A DNA stretch of 64,000 nt from Bradyrhizobium arachidis (GTDB lineage Bacteria > Pseudomonadota > Alphaproteobacteria > Rhizobiales > Xanthobacteraceae): positions 4,712,001 to 4,776,000 of the forward strand of contig NZ_CP077970.1 in the NCBI RefSeq assembly GCF_024758505.1. Reading direction: 5' to 3'. The position numbers and the translations under genes were made by a program. Numbering within the stretch: position 1 is the first letter of the stretch; every line of letters begins with the position of its first letter. The notes below the pieces were generated by a model, which saw nothing but the letters and a program-made list of their open reading frames with translations, had not been told where the DNA came from and searched no databases. Of this stretch, positions 1 through 7,918 are shown in pieces.

Positions 1-51
1 GGCCAGTTTCCGGACGTCTTCGCGGATGGGCAAAATGGTTTCGTTCGCCAT
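1..51 (-). CDS. 5' end of an unidentified gene, cut by the window edge
   Basis: An open frame on the minus strand starts with ATG at 51 and reads MANETILPIREDVRKLA before leaving the window. It would be divergent from coaD. There is no clear Shine-Dalgarno and only 17 codons are visible, so no function can be given. It could be chance. Confidence 0.3.
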   Translation of the reverse strand, partial: MANETILPIREDVRKLA

Positions 52-100
52 CCGTTTTGTTTCGTCGCTGCCTCAAGGACGAAACACTTCGGGCGATTCC

Positions 101-136
101 GACAGGTTTTGCGGAAAAACCGGCAGAAAACCTGTC
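101..136. repeat. 10-bp inverted repeat upstream of coaD
   Basis: GACAGGTTTT (101-110) is followed 16 nt later by its exact inverse AAAACCTGTC (127-136). It lies in the 124-nt gap before coaD. A second smaller inverted repeat, GTTTCGTC / GACGAAAC, lies just upstream. It may be an operator or RNA hairpin; no run of T follows, so it is not an obvious intrinsic terminator. Confidence 0.45.
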
Positions 137-175
137 CGGCTTGCCGGGCTGCTCGGAGCGCGGTAGGACGGGTCC

Positions 176-670
176 ATGCCGCGCATTGCTTTCTATCCGG
201 GTTCCTTCGACCCCATCACCAACGGCCATCTGGACGTCGTCCGGCACGCCGTTCCCCTATGCGACAGGCTTGTTGTCGCAATCGGTGTCCATCCCGGCAA
301 GAAGCCGCTGTTCTCAAGCGAGGAGCGGCTGAAGATGCTTCACGATGTCTGCGGGCCGGTGGCCGCCCAGGCCGGCTGCGCCTTCGAGGCCACCACGTTC
401 GACGACCTCACCGTCACCGCGGCGCAGAAGCACGGCGCGACCATCATGATCAGAGGTCTGCGCGACGGCACCGACCTCGACTACGAGATGCAGCTCGCCG
501 GCATGAACGGGGCGATGGCGCCGGACGTGCACACCATCTTCCTGCCGGCCTCGCCGATGGTCCGCCCGATCACCGCCACACTGGTGCGCCAGATCGCAGC
601 CATGGGCGGCGATGTTTCGACGTTCGTGCCGCCGCTCGTTGCAGCCCAGCTCAAGGCCAAATTCGCCTGA
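176..670 (+). CDS. coaD: Phosphopantetheine adenylyltransferase
   Basis: Transfers AMP from ATP to 4'-phosphopantetheine to form dephospho-CoA, the penultimate cytoplasmic step of coenzyme A synthesis. The 164-residue product has the usual family length. It opens with [13 protein letters not shown], the nucleotidyltransferase motif whose TxGH binds ATP, and carries [14 protein letters not shown] in the middle. The C-terminal region [20 protein letters not shown] corresponds to the usual ISS-type motif with ITA in its place. The start at 176 is supported by AGGA seven bases upstream. The cyclophilin genes follow on the same strand after 38 nt. Confidence 0.95.
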   Translation: MPRIAFYPGSFDPITNGHLDVVRHAVPLCDRLVVAIGVHPGKKPLFSSEERLKMLHDVCGPVAAQAGCAFEATTFDDLTVTAAQKHGATIMIRGLRDGTDLDYEMQLAGMNGAMAPDVHTIFLPASPMVRPITATLVRQIAAMGGDVSTFVPPLVAAQLKAKFA

Positions 671-708
671 CAAAGGCGACTGCTATTCTTACCTGATCCG
701 GAGTTTTC

Positions 709-1284
709 ATGATCCGTCGTCTCGCAATTCTTGCCACGATTTTCGTCGCGCTCGCCGGCGCGGCCCCGGCGGTCGCGCAGTCCCTGCCGGCGAATCTCGA
801 CAAGGCCAATGCCATCGTCATCGACACCACCAAGGGCCGCATCGTCATCAAGCTGCGGACCGACATCGCGCCCCAACATGCCGAGCGCATCAAGCAGCTC
901 ACGCGCGAAGGCTTCTACAACAACGTGCCGTTCCACCGCGTGATGGACGGCTTCATGGCGCAGACCGGCGACGGCCAGAACGGCAACGGCACCGGCGGCT
1001 CGAAATATCCGAACCTGAAGCAGGAATTCTCCAAGGTGCATTTCGCGCGCGGCATCGTCGGCATGGCCCGGCGCGGCGATAGCGTGGATAGCGCCAATTC
1101 GCAGTTCTTCATCATGTTCGCGGACGGCGGCAGCCTCGACAACAACTACACCGTGATCGGCGAGGTTGTGCAGGGCATGGACGTCGTCGACAAGCTGAAG
1201 AAGGCGCCGCCCGGCTCGGGCAGCGGCACCGTCACCGATCCCGACAAGATGGTGAAGGTGCAGGTCGCCTCCGACATCAAATAG
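709..1284 (+). CDS. Exported cyclophilin-type peptidyl-prolyl isomerase
   Basis: Catalyses cis-trans isomerisation of X-Pro bonds, probably in the periplasm because residues 1-24 (MIRRLAILATIFVALAGAAPAVAQ) form a clear Sec signal peptide. The cyclophilin core shows FHRVMDGFMAQTGD with the catalytic Arg, and NSQFFIMFAD. The 191-residue length fits a minimal bacterial cyclophilin plus signal. GGAG lies five bases before the ATG. It is the first of two cyclophilins in a tight three-gene run with a TolA/TonB-C-like gene between them; the second copy lacks a signal, so the pair probably serves periplasm and cytoplasm. Confidence 0.92.
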   Translation: MIRRLAILATIFVALAGAAPAVAQSLPANLDKANAIVIDTTKGRIVIKLRTDIAPQHAERIKQLTREGFYNNVPFHRVMDGFMAQTGDGQNGNGTGGSKYPNLKQEFSKVHFARGIVGMARRGDSVDSANSQFFIMFADGGSLDNNYTVIGEVVQGMDVVDKLKKAPPGSGSGTVTDPDKMVKVQVASDIK

Positions 1285-1291
1285 CCGAGCC

Positions 1292-1702
1292 ATGGCGCGC
1301 CGCGGCCAAAAGCTCATCGTAGCTGCCGCGGTGCTCCTGCTTGGCGCGAGCGGCGCATCGGCGCAAGGCGAGCAGGTCAATACTATCCGCGATATCTTCG
1401 TGCGGTTGGGCCGTTGCTGGAAACCGCCGCCGCCCTCGAAGGCTCGCCCCATCGACATCACCGTCGTCGTGAGCTTTAACCGCGCCGGAGAGATTTTGGG
1501 TCATCCGAGGATCACCTACGAGTCCAAGGATGCTTCAGATAATGACCGGCTCCAGTACCGGGTCGCTGTGATGGAGGCATTGCAACGCTGTACGCCGATG
1601 CCATTTACCGAAACGATGGCAGGCGCCGCTGCGGGGCGTCCATTCGCGGTCCAGTTCCACGGCCGGAAGACTTCACCCCCAACCCAAGAGAGAAAAGCAT
1701 GA
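1292..1702 (+). CDS. Exported protein with TolA/TonB C-terminal-like domain
   Basis: 136 residues. Residues 1-25 (MARRGQKLIVAAAVLLLGASGASAQ) are a signal peptide. The rest (LGRCWKPPPPSKARPIDITVV, then VMEALQRCTPMPF and PFAVQFHG) has the Cys-containing pattern of TolA/TonB C-terminal domains of rhizobia, where a pair of Cys frames the fold. It lacks the long helical periplasmic spacer of a true TolA. The gene starts 7 nt after the exported cyclophilin, and its stop overlaps the next start as ATGA at 1699, so translation of the three genes is likely coupled. The domain assignment is by pattern only. Confidence 0.75.
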   Translation: MARRGQKLIVAAAVLLLGASGASAQGEQVNTIRDIFVRLGRCWKPPPPSKARPIDITVVVSFNRAGEILGHPRITYESKDASDNDRLQYRVAVMEALQRCTPMPFTETMAGAAAGRPFAVQFHGRKTSPPTQERKA

Positions 1703-2163
1703 GCGTCACCGAAAACACCTTGATCCTCGAAACCACGCAGGGCCCCGTCACCATCGAGATGCGACCCGACCTCGCGCCCGGCCACGTCGCGCGCATCAAG
1801 GAGCTGGTCCGCGAGGGCTTCTACGACGGTATCGTGTTCCATCGCGTGATTGACGGCTTCATGGCGCAGACCGGCTGCCCACACGGCACCGGCACCGGCG
1901 GCTCCGGCAAGAAGCTGAAGGCCGAGTTCAACGCCGAGCCGCATGTTCGCGGCACCGCCTCGATGGCGCGCGCCGCCAATCCCGATTCCGGCGACAGCCA
2001 GTTCTTCATCTGCTTCGACGACGCCCGCTTCCTCGACAAGCAGTACACCGTATGGGGCAAGGTCACGGCGGGCATGGAGAACGTCGACAAGATCAAGCGC
2101 GGCGAGCCCGTGCAGAACCCCGACAAGATCGTCAAGGCATACATGGCGGCGGACGCGAAGTAA
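1699..2163 (+). CDS. Cytoplasmic cyclophilin-type peptidyl-prolyl isomerase
   Basis: 154 residues, no signal peptide, so cytoplasmic. Motifs FHRVIDGFMAQTGC (catalytic Arg), GTGTGGSGKKLKAEF and DSQFFICFDD are those of the short bacterial PpiB type. The start overlaps the preceding stop in an ATGA arrangement and follows AAGAGAGAA, a purine-rich binding site. It is a paralogue of the exported isomerase at 709-1284. A palindromic repeat element follows it. Confidence 0.93.
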   Translation: MSVTENTLILETTQGPVTIEMRPDLAPGHVARIKELVREGFYDGIVFHRVIDGFMAQTGCPHGTGTGGSGKKLKAEFNAEPHVRGTASMARAANPDSGDSQFFICFDDARFLDKQYTVWGKVTAGMENVDKIKRGEPVQNPDKIVKAYMAADAK

Positions 2164-2177
2164 GCGGCTTTTGCCGG

Positions 2178-2273
2178 TGTCATGCCCCGCGCAGGCGGGG
2201 CATCCAGTAATCACCAGCGGTGGTTACGGCACGATCGTGAGTACTGGATCGCCCGCCTGCGCGGGCGATGACA
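2178..2273. repeat. Dispersed palindromic repeat between ppi and queA
   Basis: Two long arms face each other: TGTCATGCCCCGCGCAGGCG from 2178 and the near-perfect inverse ending GCCTGCGCGGGCGATGACA at 2273, with a short non-palindromic centre. Each arm is itself a small palindrome. A shorter relative with the GTCATGCCC...GGGCATCCA pattern occurs at 53025-53055. Such elements are common between genes of Bradyrhizobium and Rhodopseudomonas. Confidence 0.8.
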
Positions 2274-2283
2274 AGTTCTGGGC

Positions 2284-3363
2284 ATGCGCACCGACCTTTT
2301 CGATTTCGATCTTCCCGTCGAGCGCATCGCGTTGCGTCCGGCGCATCCGCGCGATTCCGCGCGGATGCTGGTGGTGCAGGAGGCGGGACTGCGCGATCAG
2401 ATCGTCTCCGAGTTGCCGCAATGGCTGAGACCCGGCGATCAGCTCGTGGTCAACGACACCAAGGTGATCGCCGCGCAGTTGAAGGGCCGCCGCATCGGGC
2501 GGGAGACCGAGCCGAAGATCGAGGCGACGCTGATCAAGCGGCTGGACGGCTCGCGCTGGCAGGCGCTGGTGAAGCCCGCGAAGAAGCTGGTCGCCGGCGA
2601 CCGCATCCGCTTCGGCAATGAGGGCAAGGTCTGTCTGCTCGGCCATCTCGATGCCGAGGTTGAGGCCAAGGGCTCCGAAGGCGAGGTGACGCTGTCGTTC
2701 TCGTTCCACGGGCCGACGCTCGATCAGGCGATCGCCGATCTCGGCAGCCCGCCGCTACCGCCCTACATCGCATCGAAGCGTACGCCTGACGAGCAGGACA
2801 TGGCCGACTACCAGACCATGTTCGCGGCCAATGAGGGCGCGGTGGCTGCACCGACCGCCGGGCTGCATTTCACGCCCGCTCTGGAAGAGGCGTTGCGCGC
2901 GCGCGGCGTCGGCATCGTCAGCGTCACGTTGCATGTCGGGGCAGGGACGTTTTTGCCGGTGAAGGTCGAGGACACCGCCGGCCACAAGATGCATGCGGAA
3001 TGGGGAACGATCTCGGCGGAAACCGCGGAGAGGCTGAACAGCGCGCGGCGCAAGGGCGGCCGCATCGTCGCGGTCGGCACCACCTCGCTGCGGCTATTGG
3101 AAAGCGCAGCCAGCGAAGACGGCACGATCCGGCCGTTCGAAGCCGAGACCTCGATCTTCATCACACCCGGCTATCGCTTCCGCGCGGTGGATATCCTGCT
3201 CACGAATTTTCATCTGCCGCGCTCGACGCTGTTCATGCTGGTGTCGGCCTTCGCGGGCCTAGACACGATGAAGCAGGCCTACGCGCATGCGATCGCGCGC
3301 GGCTATCGGTTCTATTCGTATGGGGATGCGTGCCTGCTGTTTAGAGCATCGCCGTCACCCTGA
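2284..3363 (+). CDS. queA: S-adenosylmethionine:tRNA ribosyltransferase-isomerase
   Basis: Transfers and isomerises the ribosyl part of S-adenosylmethionine onto 7-aminomethyl-7-deazaguanine in tRNA to give epoxyqueuosine. The 359-residue length is typical. Recognisable family blocks are the N-terminal [29 protein letters not shown] (residues 1-29 region), [45 protein letters not shown] and [19 protein letters not shown]. It shares the queuosine pathway with tgt at 7919, but asd, tetR and the patatin gene lie between them on the other strand. Confidence 0.95.
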   Translation: MRTDLFDFDLPVERIALRPAHPRDSARMLVVQEAGLRDQIVSELPQWLRPGDQLVVNDTKVIAAQLKGRRIGRETEPKIEATLIKRLDGSRWQALVKPAKKLVAGDRIRFGNEGKVCLLGHLDAEVEAKGSEGEVTLSFSFHGPTLDQAIADLGSPPLPPYIASKRTPDEQDMADYQTMFAANEGAVAAPTAGLHFTPALEEALRARGVGIVSVTLHVGAGTFLPVKVEDTAGHKMHAEWGTISAETAERLNSARRKGGRIVAVGTTSLRLLESAASEDGTIRPFEAETSIFITPGYRFRAVDILLTNFHLPRSTLFMLVSAFAGLDTMKQAYAHAIARGYRFYSYGDACLLFRASPSP

Positions 3364-3486
3364 GGTGCTCGCCTCTTCGGCGAGCCTCGAAGGGCGACGG
3401 CCCGGCTGGCGCATCACGGGCCGTTCATCCTTCGAGGCTCCCCATGCGGCGCCTTGCGCCGCATGGCTCGCACCTCAGGATGACGG
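3353..3486. repeat. Large dispersed inverted-repeat element after queA
   Basis: Outer arms CGTCACCCTGAGGTGCTCGC and TCGCACCTCAGGATGACGG face each other, with inner palindromes CTCTTCGGCGAGCC and ATGCGGCGCCTTGCGCCGCAT. It begins at the last codons of queA and fills the gap to the asd stop, so it may help end both convergent transcripts. It looks like the Bradyrhizobium/Rhodopseudomonas family of long intergenic repeats. Confidence 0.75.
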
Positions 3487-3504
3487 AGTGGGGACAGAGG
3501 CTCG

Positions 3505-4530
3505 TTACGCCATCGCGCGCTCCGGCAAGAGCTCCGCGATCTGCACCGCGTTGAGCGCCGCGCCCTTCAAGAGCTGATCCGCGGCGACGAACATCGAGAC
3601 CGAATGCCCCGATGGATCGCTGAGATCCTTGCGGATGCGGCCGACCAGCACGTCGTCCTGGCCGGAGGCGTCGATCGGCATCGGAAAATAGTTTTTTGCG
3701 CGATCGTCGACGATCTTGACGCCGGGGGCCTGCGCCATGATCGACCGCACCTGGTCCTCGGTGATCGGCTTCTCGCATTCGAAGGTGATGGCCTCGCAAT
3801 GCGCACGCAGCACGGGGACGCGGACGCAGGTCACGCCGACGGCGATCGTGTCGTCCTCAAAGATCTTGCGGGTTTCCTTGATGACCTTGGTCTCTTCGTC
3901 GTTGTAGCCGGTCTCGGGGTCAACAGCGGTGTTGTGGTTGAAGAGGTTGAAGGCGAAGGGATGCGGCATCACCTTCGGCGTATAGACCTGCCCGTTGAGG
4001 TTGGCGCGGGTGGATTCCACGAGCTCCTCCATGGCCGCGGCGCCGGCGCCGCTGGCGGCCTGGTAGGTCGCGATGATCACGCGCTTGATGCGGTTCTTCC
4101 TGTGGATCGGCCACAGCGGCACCAGCGCGGTGATCGCGGCGCAGTTCGGGTTGGCGATGATGCCCTTGTGGTCGCGGATGCGGTTCGCGTTGATCTCGGG
4201 GATCACCAGCGGCACGTTCGGATCCATGCGGAAGGCCGAGGAGTTGTCGACCACGACGGCGCCGGCCTTCACGGCAATCGGCGCGTACTTCTTCGAAATG
4301 CTGCCACCGGCGGAGAACAGCGCGATATCGACGCCGTCGAAGGAGCGCTCCGTGAGCTCTTCGATCACCACGGGCTGACCGCGGAAGGAGATCGTCTTGC
4401 CGGCGGAGCGGGCGCTGGCGAGCGCCTTCAGCTTGCCGACGCGGAAGCCGCGCTTGTCCATGGTGGCGATGAATTCGGCGCCGACGGCGCCGGTGACGCC
4501 GACAATCGCGACGACGGGATCGTTACTCAC
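3505..4530 (-). CDS. asd: Aspartate-semialdehyde dehydrogenase
   Basis: Reduces aspartyl-4-phosphate to aspartate semialdehyde with NADPH, the branch point to lysine/diaminopimelate, threonine and methionine. The product shows the Rossmann motif GVTGAVGAEF (residues 11-20), the catalytic Cys130 in ANPNCAAI, and GAGAAAMEELVEST. I chose the GTG at 4530 (VSNDPVVAIV, 341 residues) because GGAGG sits five bases before it; an upstream in-frame start would add 11 unrelated residues and place that site inside the coding region. A threonine-rich leader peptide and a terminator lie directly upstream (4561-4689), which suggests transcription attenuation by charged tRNA-Thr. Confidence 0.95.
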   Translation of the reverse strand: MSNDPVVAIVGVTGAVGAEFIATMDKRGFRVGKLKALASARSAGKTISFRGQPVVIEELTERSFDGVDIALFSAGGSISKKYAPIAVKAGAVVVDNSSAFRMDPNVPLVIPEINANRIRDHKGIIANPNCAAITALVPLWPIHRKNRIKRVIIATYQAASGAGAAAMEELVESTRANLNGQVYTPKVMPHPFAFNLFNHNTAVDPETGYNDEETKVIKETRKIFEDDTIAVGVTCVRVPVLRAHCEAITFECEKPITEDQVRSIMAQAPGVKIVDDRAKNYFPMPIDASGQDDVLVGRIRKDLSDPSGHSVSMFVAADQLLKGAALNAVQIAELLPERAMA

Positions 4531-4560
4531 TTTGTCCTCCGTTTCCTGAGCTTGAGACAA

Positions 4561-4593
4561 CAAAAAAGCCCCGGACCATCACGGTGCGGGGCT
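4561..4593 (-). terminator. Intrinsic terminator in the asd leader (probable attenuator)
   Basis: Read on the minus strand: AGCCCCG, one C, ACC, loop GTGAT, GGT, one C, CGGGGCT, then six T. A GC-rich hairpin with a T run placed 31 nt before the asd start, and 31 nt after the stop of a Thr-rich leader frame, is the standard attenuator layout. The upstream CCCGGGG inside the leader could pair with the terminator's left arm as an antiterminator. Confidence 0.85.
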
Positions 4594-4623
4594 GCGGTAG
4601 AGTGGATTGCGTTAAGTCCGTGA

Positions 4624-4689
4624 CTACGCGCGCACGCCTCCCCGGGCCCCAAAGGCCGTGGTGGTTTTCGTCGTGCGTTTCGTGGTCAT
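4624..4689 (-). CDS. Threonine-rich leader peptide of asd
   Basis: A 21-codon frame starts at ATG 4689 and stops at TAG 4624. It begins M-T-T-K-R-T-T-K-T-T-T and ends AFGARGGVRA, so seven of its first eleven residues are threonine and two are lysine, both end products downstream of Asd. An in-frame ATG two codons earlier (4695) is possible. No strong Shine-Dalgarno is seen. Together with the terminator at 4561-4593 it looks like a ribosome-stalling leader in which threonine starvation would favour read-through into asd. This assignment is inferred from composition and position. Confidence 0.75.
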   Translation of the reverse strand: MTTKRTTKTTTAFGARGGVRA

Positions 4690-4757
4690 GAACATGGCGG
4701 CGACTTATGCGTGAGAGTTTTGCCGCCGTCAACGGCTTTTCGCCACAATCCGGACGG

Positions 4758-5369
4758 TCACTTTCGCCCAGCGGCGCCCGGAGGCTCGAGAATGACTTCC
4801 TTCAGCTCGGAGCCGCTGATGACGACAATCGCAAAGTTCAGCCGGCCGCGTTCGCGGACGAGCCCGCCGCTGATCGCCTTGCCCGATGCCGCGTGTTCGG
4901 CCACCCGCACCGCATCCGAGAGCCGCTGCCGGACGGCCCGGAGTGCGGCGAGATTGCTGCGGTCGTCAGCGTCGAGCTCCTTCACGGGGAGGGCCGCCGG
5001 GCCACCCACGATCCTTCCGGTGGTGGCGTCGATGGCATGTTGCCAGACGCGGTCATTGTGCAGGGTTTTCACCCGGTACACTGGTGCGTGCGATGCGCCG
5101 TCGAAGCTGACATCGGCGGTCGTCGATCCCGCATGCAGCGCCTCAGCGATCGCCATCGCCTGGCTCAGCGAGATCGCGGAGCCGCGGAAAAGCTGGATCT
5201 CCCGATTGATCGCCTGCTGATCCGATAGGGCGCTATCGCCGGTGTCGTTGCGCTGGGAGGCCGGCGCATCCGTCGAGGCCGCGACAGCAAGGACCGGGGC
5301 GGGAAGGAGGACTGCGAGCAGCAGGGCGATCGCAAGCGACGGACTCCAGGATTTCGGTGTGCGCATCAT
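4758..5369 (-). CDS. Exported PepSY-domain protein
   Basis: 203 residues from ATG 5369, chosen because GGAG stands six bases upstream. Residues 1-28 (MMRTPKSWSPSLAIALLLAVLLPAPVLA) form a signal peptide. The mature part contains PepSY-like repeats: SLSQAMAIAEALHAGSTTADVSFDG...YRVKTLHNDRVWQHAIDATTGRIVG, and a second weaker unit LSDAVRVAEHAASGKAISGGLV...LNFAIVVISGSELKEVILEP. PepSY domains are thought to inhibit or bind proteases or ligands outside the cytoplasm. A 25-bp palindrome at 5567-5591 lies in its promoter region and is duplicated upstream of the patatin gene, so both are probably controlled by the TetR protein encoded between them. Confidence 0.85.
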   Translation of the reverse strand: MMRTPKSWSPSLAIALLLAVLLPAPVLAVAASTDAPASQRNDTGDSALSDQQAINREIQLFRGSAISLSQAMAIAEALHAGSTTADVSFDGASHAPVYRVKTLHNDRVWQHAIDATTGRIVGGPAALPVKELDADDRSNLAALRAVRQRLSDAVRVAEHAASGKAISGGLVRERGRLNFAIVVISGSELKEVILEPPGAAGRK

Positions 5370-5566
5370 GGCTGTCTCCATCCTGAACCTGTGTCTACCG
5401 GCGGATGGGCCGGATCGTCTTGTACAAAAGTGCGGCCGACCCTTTGGGCACACGGGTCGGCCGCGGAACACCGCAACGGAACCGTATCCCGTCGCGTCTT
5501 TCAGAGTCCTAAAGACGGTGCGAACCCGCTGGGGCTGGCGATAGCAGGCGCTGCATCGTCTCTATA

Positions 5567-5591
5567 ATAAAACCATACCGTATCGTTTTAT
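5567..5591. promoter_or_regulatory. Probable TetR operator, site 1
   Basis: Palindrome ATAAAAC, one base, ATACCGTAT, one base, GTTTTAT. On the minus strand it lies between TTGACC and TATGGT spaced by 17 nt, a plausible promoter for the PepSY gene. The same 25-mer with two differences occurs at 7775-7799. Confidence 0.75.
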
Positions 5592-5648
5592 TTCGGTCAA
5601 CGACGGATCGGCGCTGGACCGGGCGGGGGGCCTGGTCTCACGGAATTG

Positions 5649-6392
5649 TCAGCGGGGCGGGCGGCGGCGGGCCGGGCTCTTGGGCGCGGCGGTCTGGAGG
5701 CGGCTCGGCGGCCCGAGGGCACCGGCCAAAAACAGCCGGATCGCTGCGCGCATGCGCTTTTCGGCGGCCTTCAGCTCGAGCGCCATTCCGAAGGTTGCCA
5801 TGCGGTGGGTGTGGCCGACGACGACGTCGAGAAAGACCTCGGCTGCAATCGTGGTGTCCTCGAGGTCGAGGGCGCCCTGCGTCACCAAATGATCGAAGAA
5901 GCGCGCGGTGGTGGCGACGGCCTTCTGCCAACCCTCTTCCTTGCCGAGCTTGGCGAACTCGGGAAAGTTGATCGATTGTGCCGTCAGCATGCGGCTGAAG
6001 GCCGCCGCATCCGGACCGCAGGTGAACAGCAGCATCTCGCGCCCGACGTCCACCAGCCGCTGCTCGGCCGAGACGTTCGCGGAGCTCGTGAGCTGTACTT
6101 CCGCAGCCTTGGCCAGCGGGGCAAGCCAGCGCTCGATCTCGCGCCTGAGCACCGCCGCGAACAGCCCGCGCTTGTCGCCATAGCGGGCGTAGACGGTGGG
6201 CTTGCTGACCCGGGCCGCTTCCGCGACCGCGTCGAGCGAGGTCGCCTCATAACCGCGCTCGAGGAATAGCTGGGTGGCCACCTCGATCAACCGTTGGTCG
6301 CGCTCGAGCGCGGCGCTTTTGGTCGGCCGGCCGCCGCGCGACTTCGGCACGTCGCGTCTTGCCGTTCTGGCCTTGGCCGCAGTCACTCCCAT
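5649..6392 (-). CDS. TetR/AcrR-family transcriptional regulator
   Basis: 247 residues from ATG 6392; a longer start at 6467 is open but less likely. After a basic N-terminus (AKARTARRDVPKSRGGRPTKSA) comes the HTH: RLIEVATQLFLERGYEATSLDAVAEAARVSKPTVYARYGDKRGLFAAVL, a near-consensus TetR DNA-binding domain. The C-terminal ligand domain ends in a Pro/Arg-rich tail. It sits 128 nt after the patatin-like gene on the same strand, so it may be co-transcribed from the promoter carrying operator 2, giving autoregulation. The two identical-type operators flank the gene pair. Confidence 0.92.
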   Translation of the reverse strand: MGVTAAKARTARRDVPKSRGGRPTKSAALERDQRLIEVATQLFLERGYEATSLDAVAEAARVSKPTVYARYGDKRGLFAAVLRREIERWLAPLAKAAEVQLTSSANVSAEQRLVDVGREMLLFTCGPDAAAFSRMLTAQSINFPEFAKLGKEEGWQKAVATTARFFDHLVTQGALDLEDTTIAAEVFLDVVVGHTHRMATFGMALELKAAEKRMRAAIRLFLAGALGPPSRLQTAAPKSPARRRPPR

Positions 6393-6520
6393 GCCCGTTG
6401 ATTCCTGCGCGGTTGCGGACGGTCGCCATCGCTCTATAGCGTGCAGCGATCGGGGCGTCATCGCCAATCTGGACGAATTGCTCCTGTTTTCAACGGTCTA
6501 GAGCATGATACGGAAAAGCC

Positions 6521-7651
6521 TTACGGCAGCTCCGAGCTCCATGCGCGGCCGCTTGCAGCCTTTTCATATCCGTACTGATAGAGCGCGCGCATGTAGGCGG
6601 TGTCGAACCCTTGCGAGGCTGGCGAGGGGTATTCGCGCTCGATGTAGGAGAGGTGAAAGCCCAGCCGGTTGCGCTTGGCGAAATCATAGGTCGAGAAGAT
6701 CACGGAGCGCGTCTGCGACTGGGTGATCGACGACAGGCTGCGCGAAGCGACGTTGATGGTGCCGTTGGGCACGAGCTCGAAGGTGCGTTCGATCTTCTTG
6801 TTGACGAGGATGTAGATGCTGAGGCGGCTGTTTTCGGGCAGGCGACCGTGGAACAGCAGCGCGTCCGGCAGCGTGAGCACCGGCGCGGTCACGCCGCCAT
6901 CGACATGCATCTCCTGAAAGCGCCGGCCCTGGCCTTCGGCTTCGATCAGGATAGGAGGAAACACCAGCGGAATGCTGGCGGACGCTGCCATCACGTCGCG
7001 GAACAGATGCAGCGCCTCGGGCGAGCCGATCGCGGCGATCTTCCCCATGTCCCAGATGGCGGTCCGCTGGGTGTCGAGATCGGTGGTCACCACGAGCAGC
7101 CTTCGGCCCTTGGCATTTTCGCGCGCAACCTGGGCCAGGATTTCGGGGCCGACATAGCGGGCGACCAGCTCGCGCAGTCGCGTATTGCCGAACAGGCCGG
7201 ACCCGAACAGCACGCGCATGATGCTGGGATCTTCGAGCAGGCTTTCGGCAACGCCGCTGGTGTAAACCTCCCTCAGCGTGTCGTCATATTGCGGCCCAAG
7301 AAACGCGAAGGGCGCGATCAGTCCGCCGGTGCTGACTCCGGAGACGATTGAAAAGGTCGGGCGGGTGCCGGAAGCGGTCCAGCCATTCAGCACGCCGACG
7401 CCATAGGCGCCATCGGCGCCGCCGCCCGAGAGCGCCAGATAGGTTCTAGTCGCCGAGACGTCGGTCTTCTCAAAACGAAAATTCGCGACGGGTTCGTCGG
7501 TGTAGCGCCTGAGGCCATCGAGGCTAAGCACGCGGGAGCTGCTGGCCTCAGCCGCCGTGTAGGGGGTGCGCGGCAGGGCCGTGCAGGCGGCCAGCGCCAG
7601 GCTGCATAGCAGCACGACCGGCCTGAGCAGGCGAACGCCCGCGCGTTTCAT
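6521..7651 (-). CDS. Patatin-like phospholipase, predicted lipoprotein
   Basis: Patatin-family lipid acyl hydrolase with Ser/Asp dyad. It shows the oxyanion motif SGGGADGAYGVGVLNGW, the nucleophile elbow GVSTGG and the catalytic Asp in DGGVTAP. The start at 7651 gives the N-terminus MKRAGVRLLRPVVLLCSLALAACTALP, a lipoprotein signal with lipobox LAAC; a start at 7702 is also open. A membrane-anchored phospholipase is therefore likely. Upstream lies a 25-bp TetR-type palindrome (7775-7799), and the tetR gene follows downstream. It is divergent from tgt. Confidence 0.9.
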   Translation of the reverse strand: MKRAGVRLLRPVVLLCSLALAACTALPRTPYTAAEASSSRVLSLDGLRRYTDEPVANFRFEKTDVSATRTYLALSGGGADGAYGVGVLNGWTASGTRPTFSIVSGVSTGGLIAPFAFLGPQYDDTLREVYTSGVAESLLEDPSIMRVLFGSGLFGNTRLRELVARYVGPEILAQVARENAKGRRLLVVTTDLDTQRTAIWDMGKIAAIGSPEALHLFRDVMAASASIPLVFPPILIEAEGQGRRFQEMHVDGGVTAPVLTLPDALLFHGRLPENSRLSIYILVNKKIERTFELVPNGTINVASRSLSSITQSQTRSVIFSTYDFAKRNRLGFHLSYIEREYPSPASQGFDTAYMRALYQYGYEKAASGRAWSSELP

Positions 7652-7774
7652 TCCACCGTAGAAAAGGGCGGTCGATACAGTCAAACTTGATGGGGAGGGC
7701 ATTCGCCGTCAGTTACCGTTCACGCACATGCTGTCGCCGGCAGCATCGCTGCGGCGTCCCGTTCGGCCCCATCC

Positions 7775-7799
7775 ATAAAACTATACGGTATCGTTTTAT
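7775..7799. promoter_or_regulatory. Probable TetR operator, site 2
   Basis: Palindrome ATAAAAC, one base, ATACGGTAT, one base, GTTTTAT. On the minus strand it fills the space between TTGTTA and TAGTTT, in front of the patatin gene. The tgt start lies 120 nt away on the other strand, so an effect on tgt cannot be excluded. Confidence 0.78.
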
Positions 7800-7918
7800 T
7801 TAACAAGGTGCCGGATGGGGCCGTGGCGAGGTCAATTGTGTCCCGGGTTGGGCAGGGGGCCCTGCGGCCGGGCACTGGGCGGTTGATTGGCACTTCCGGG
7901 CACGCAATAAGCAGCCGC

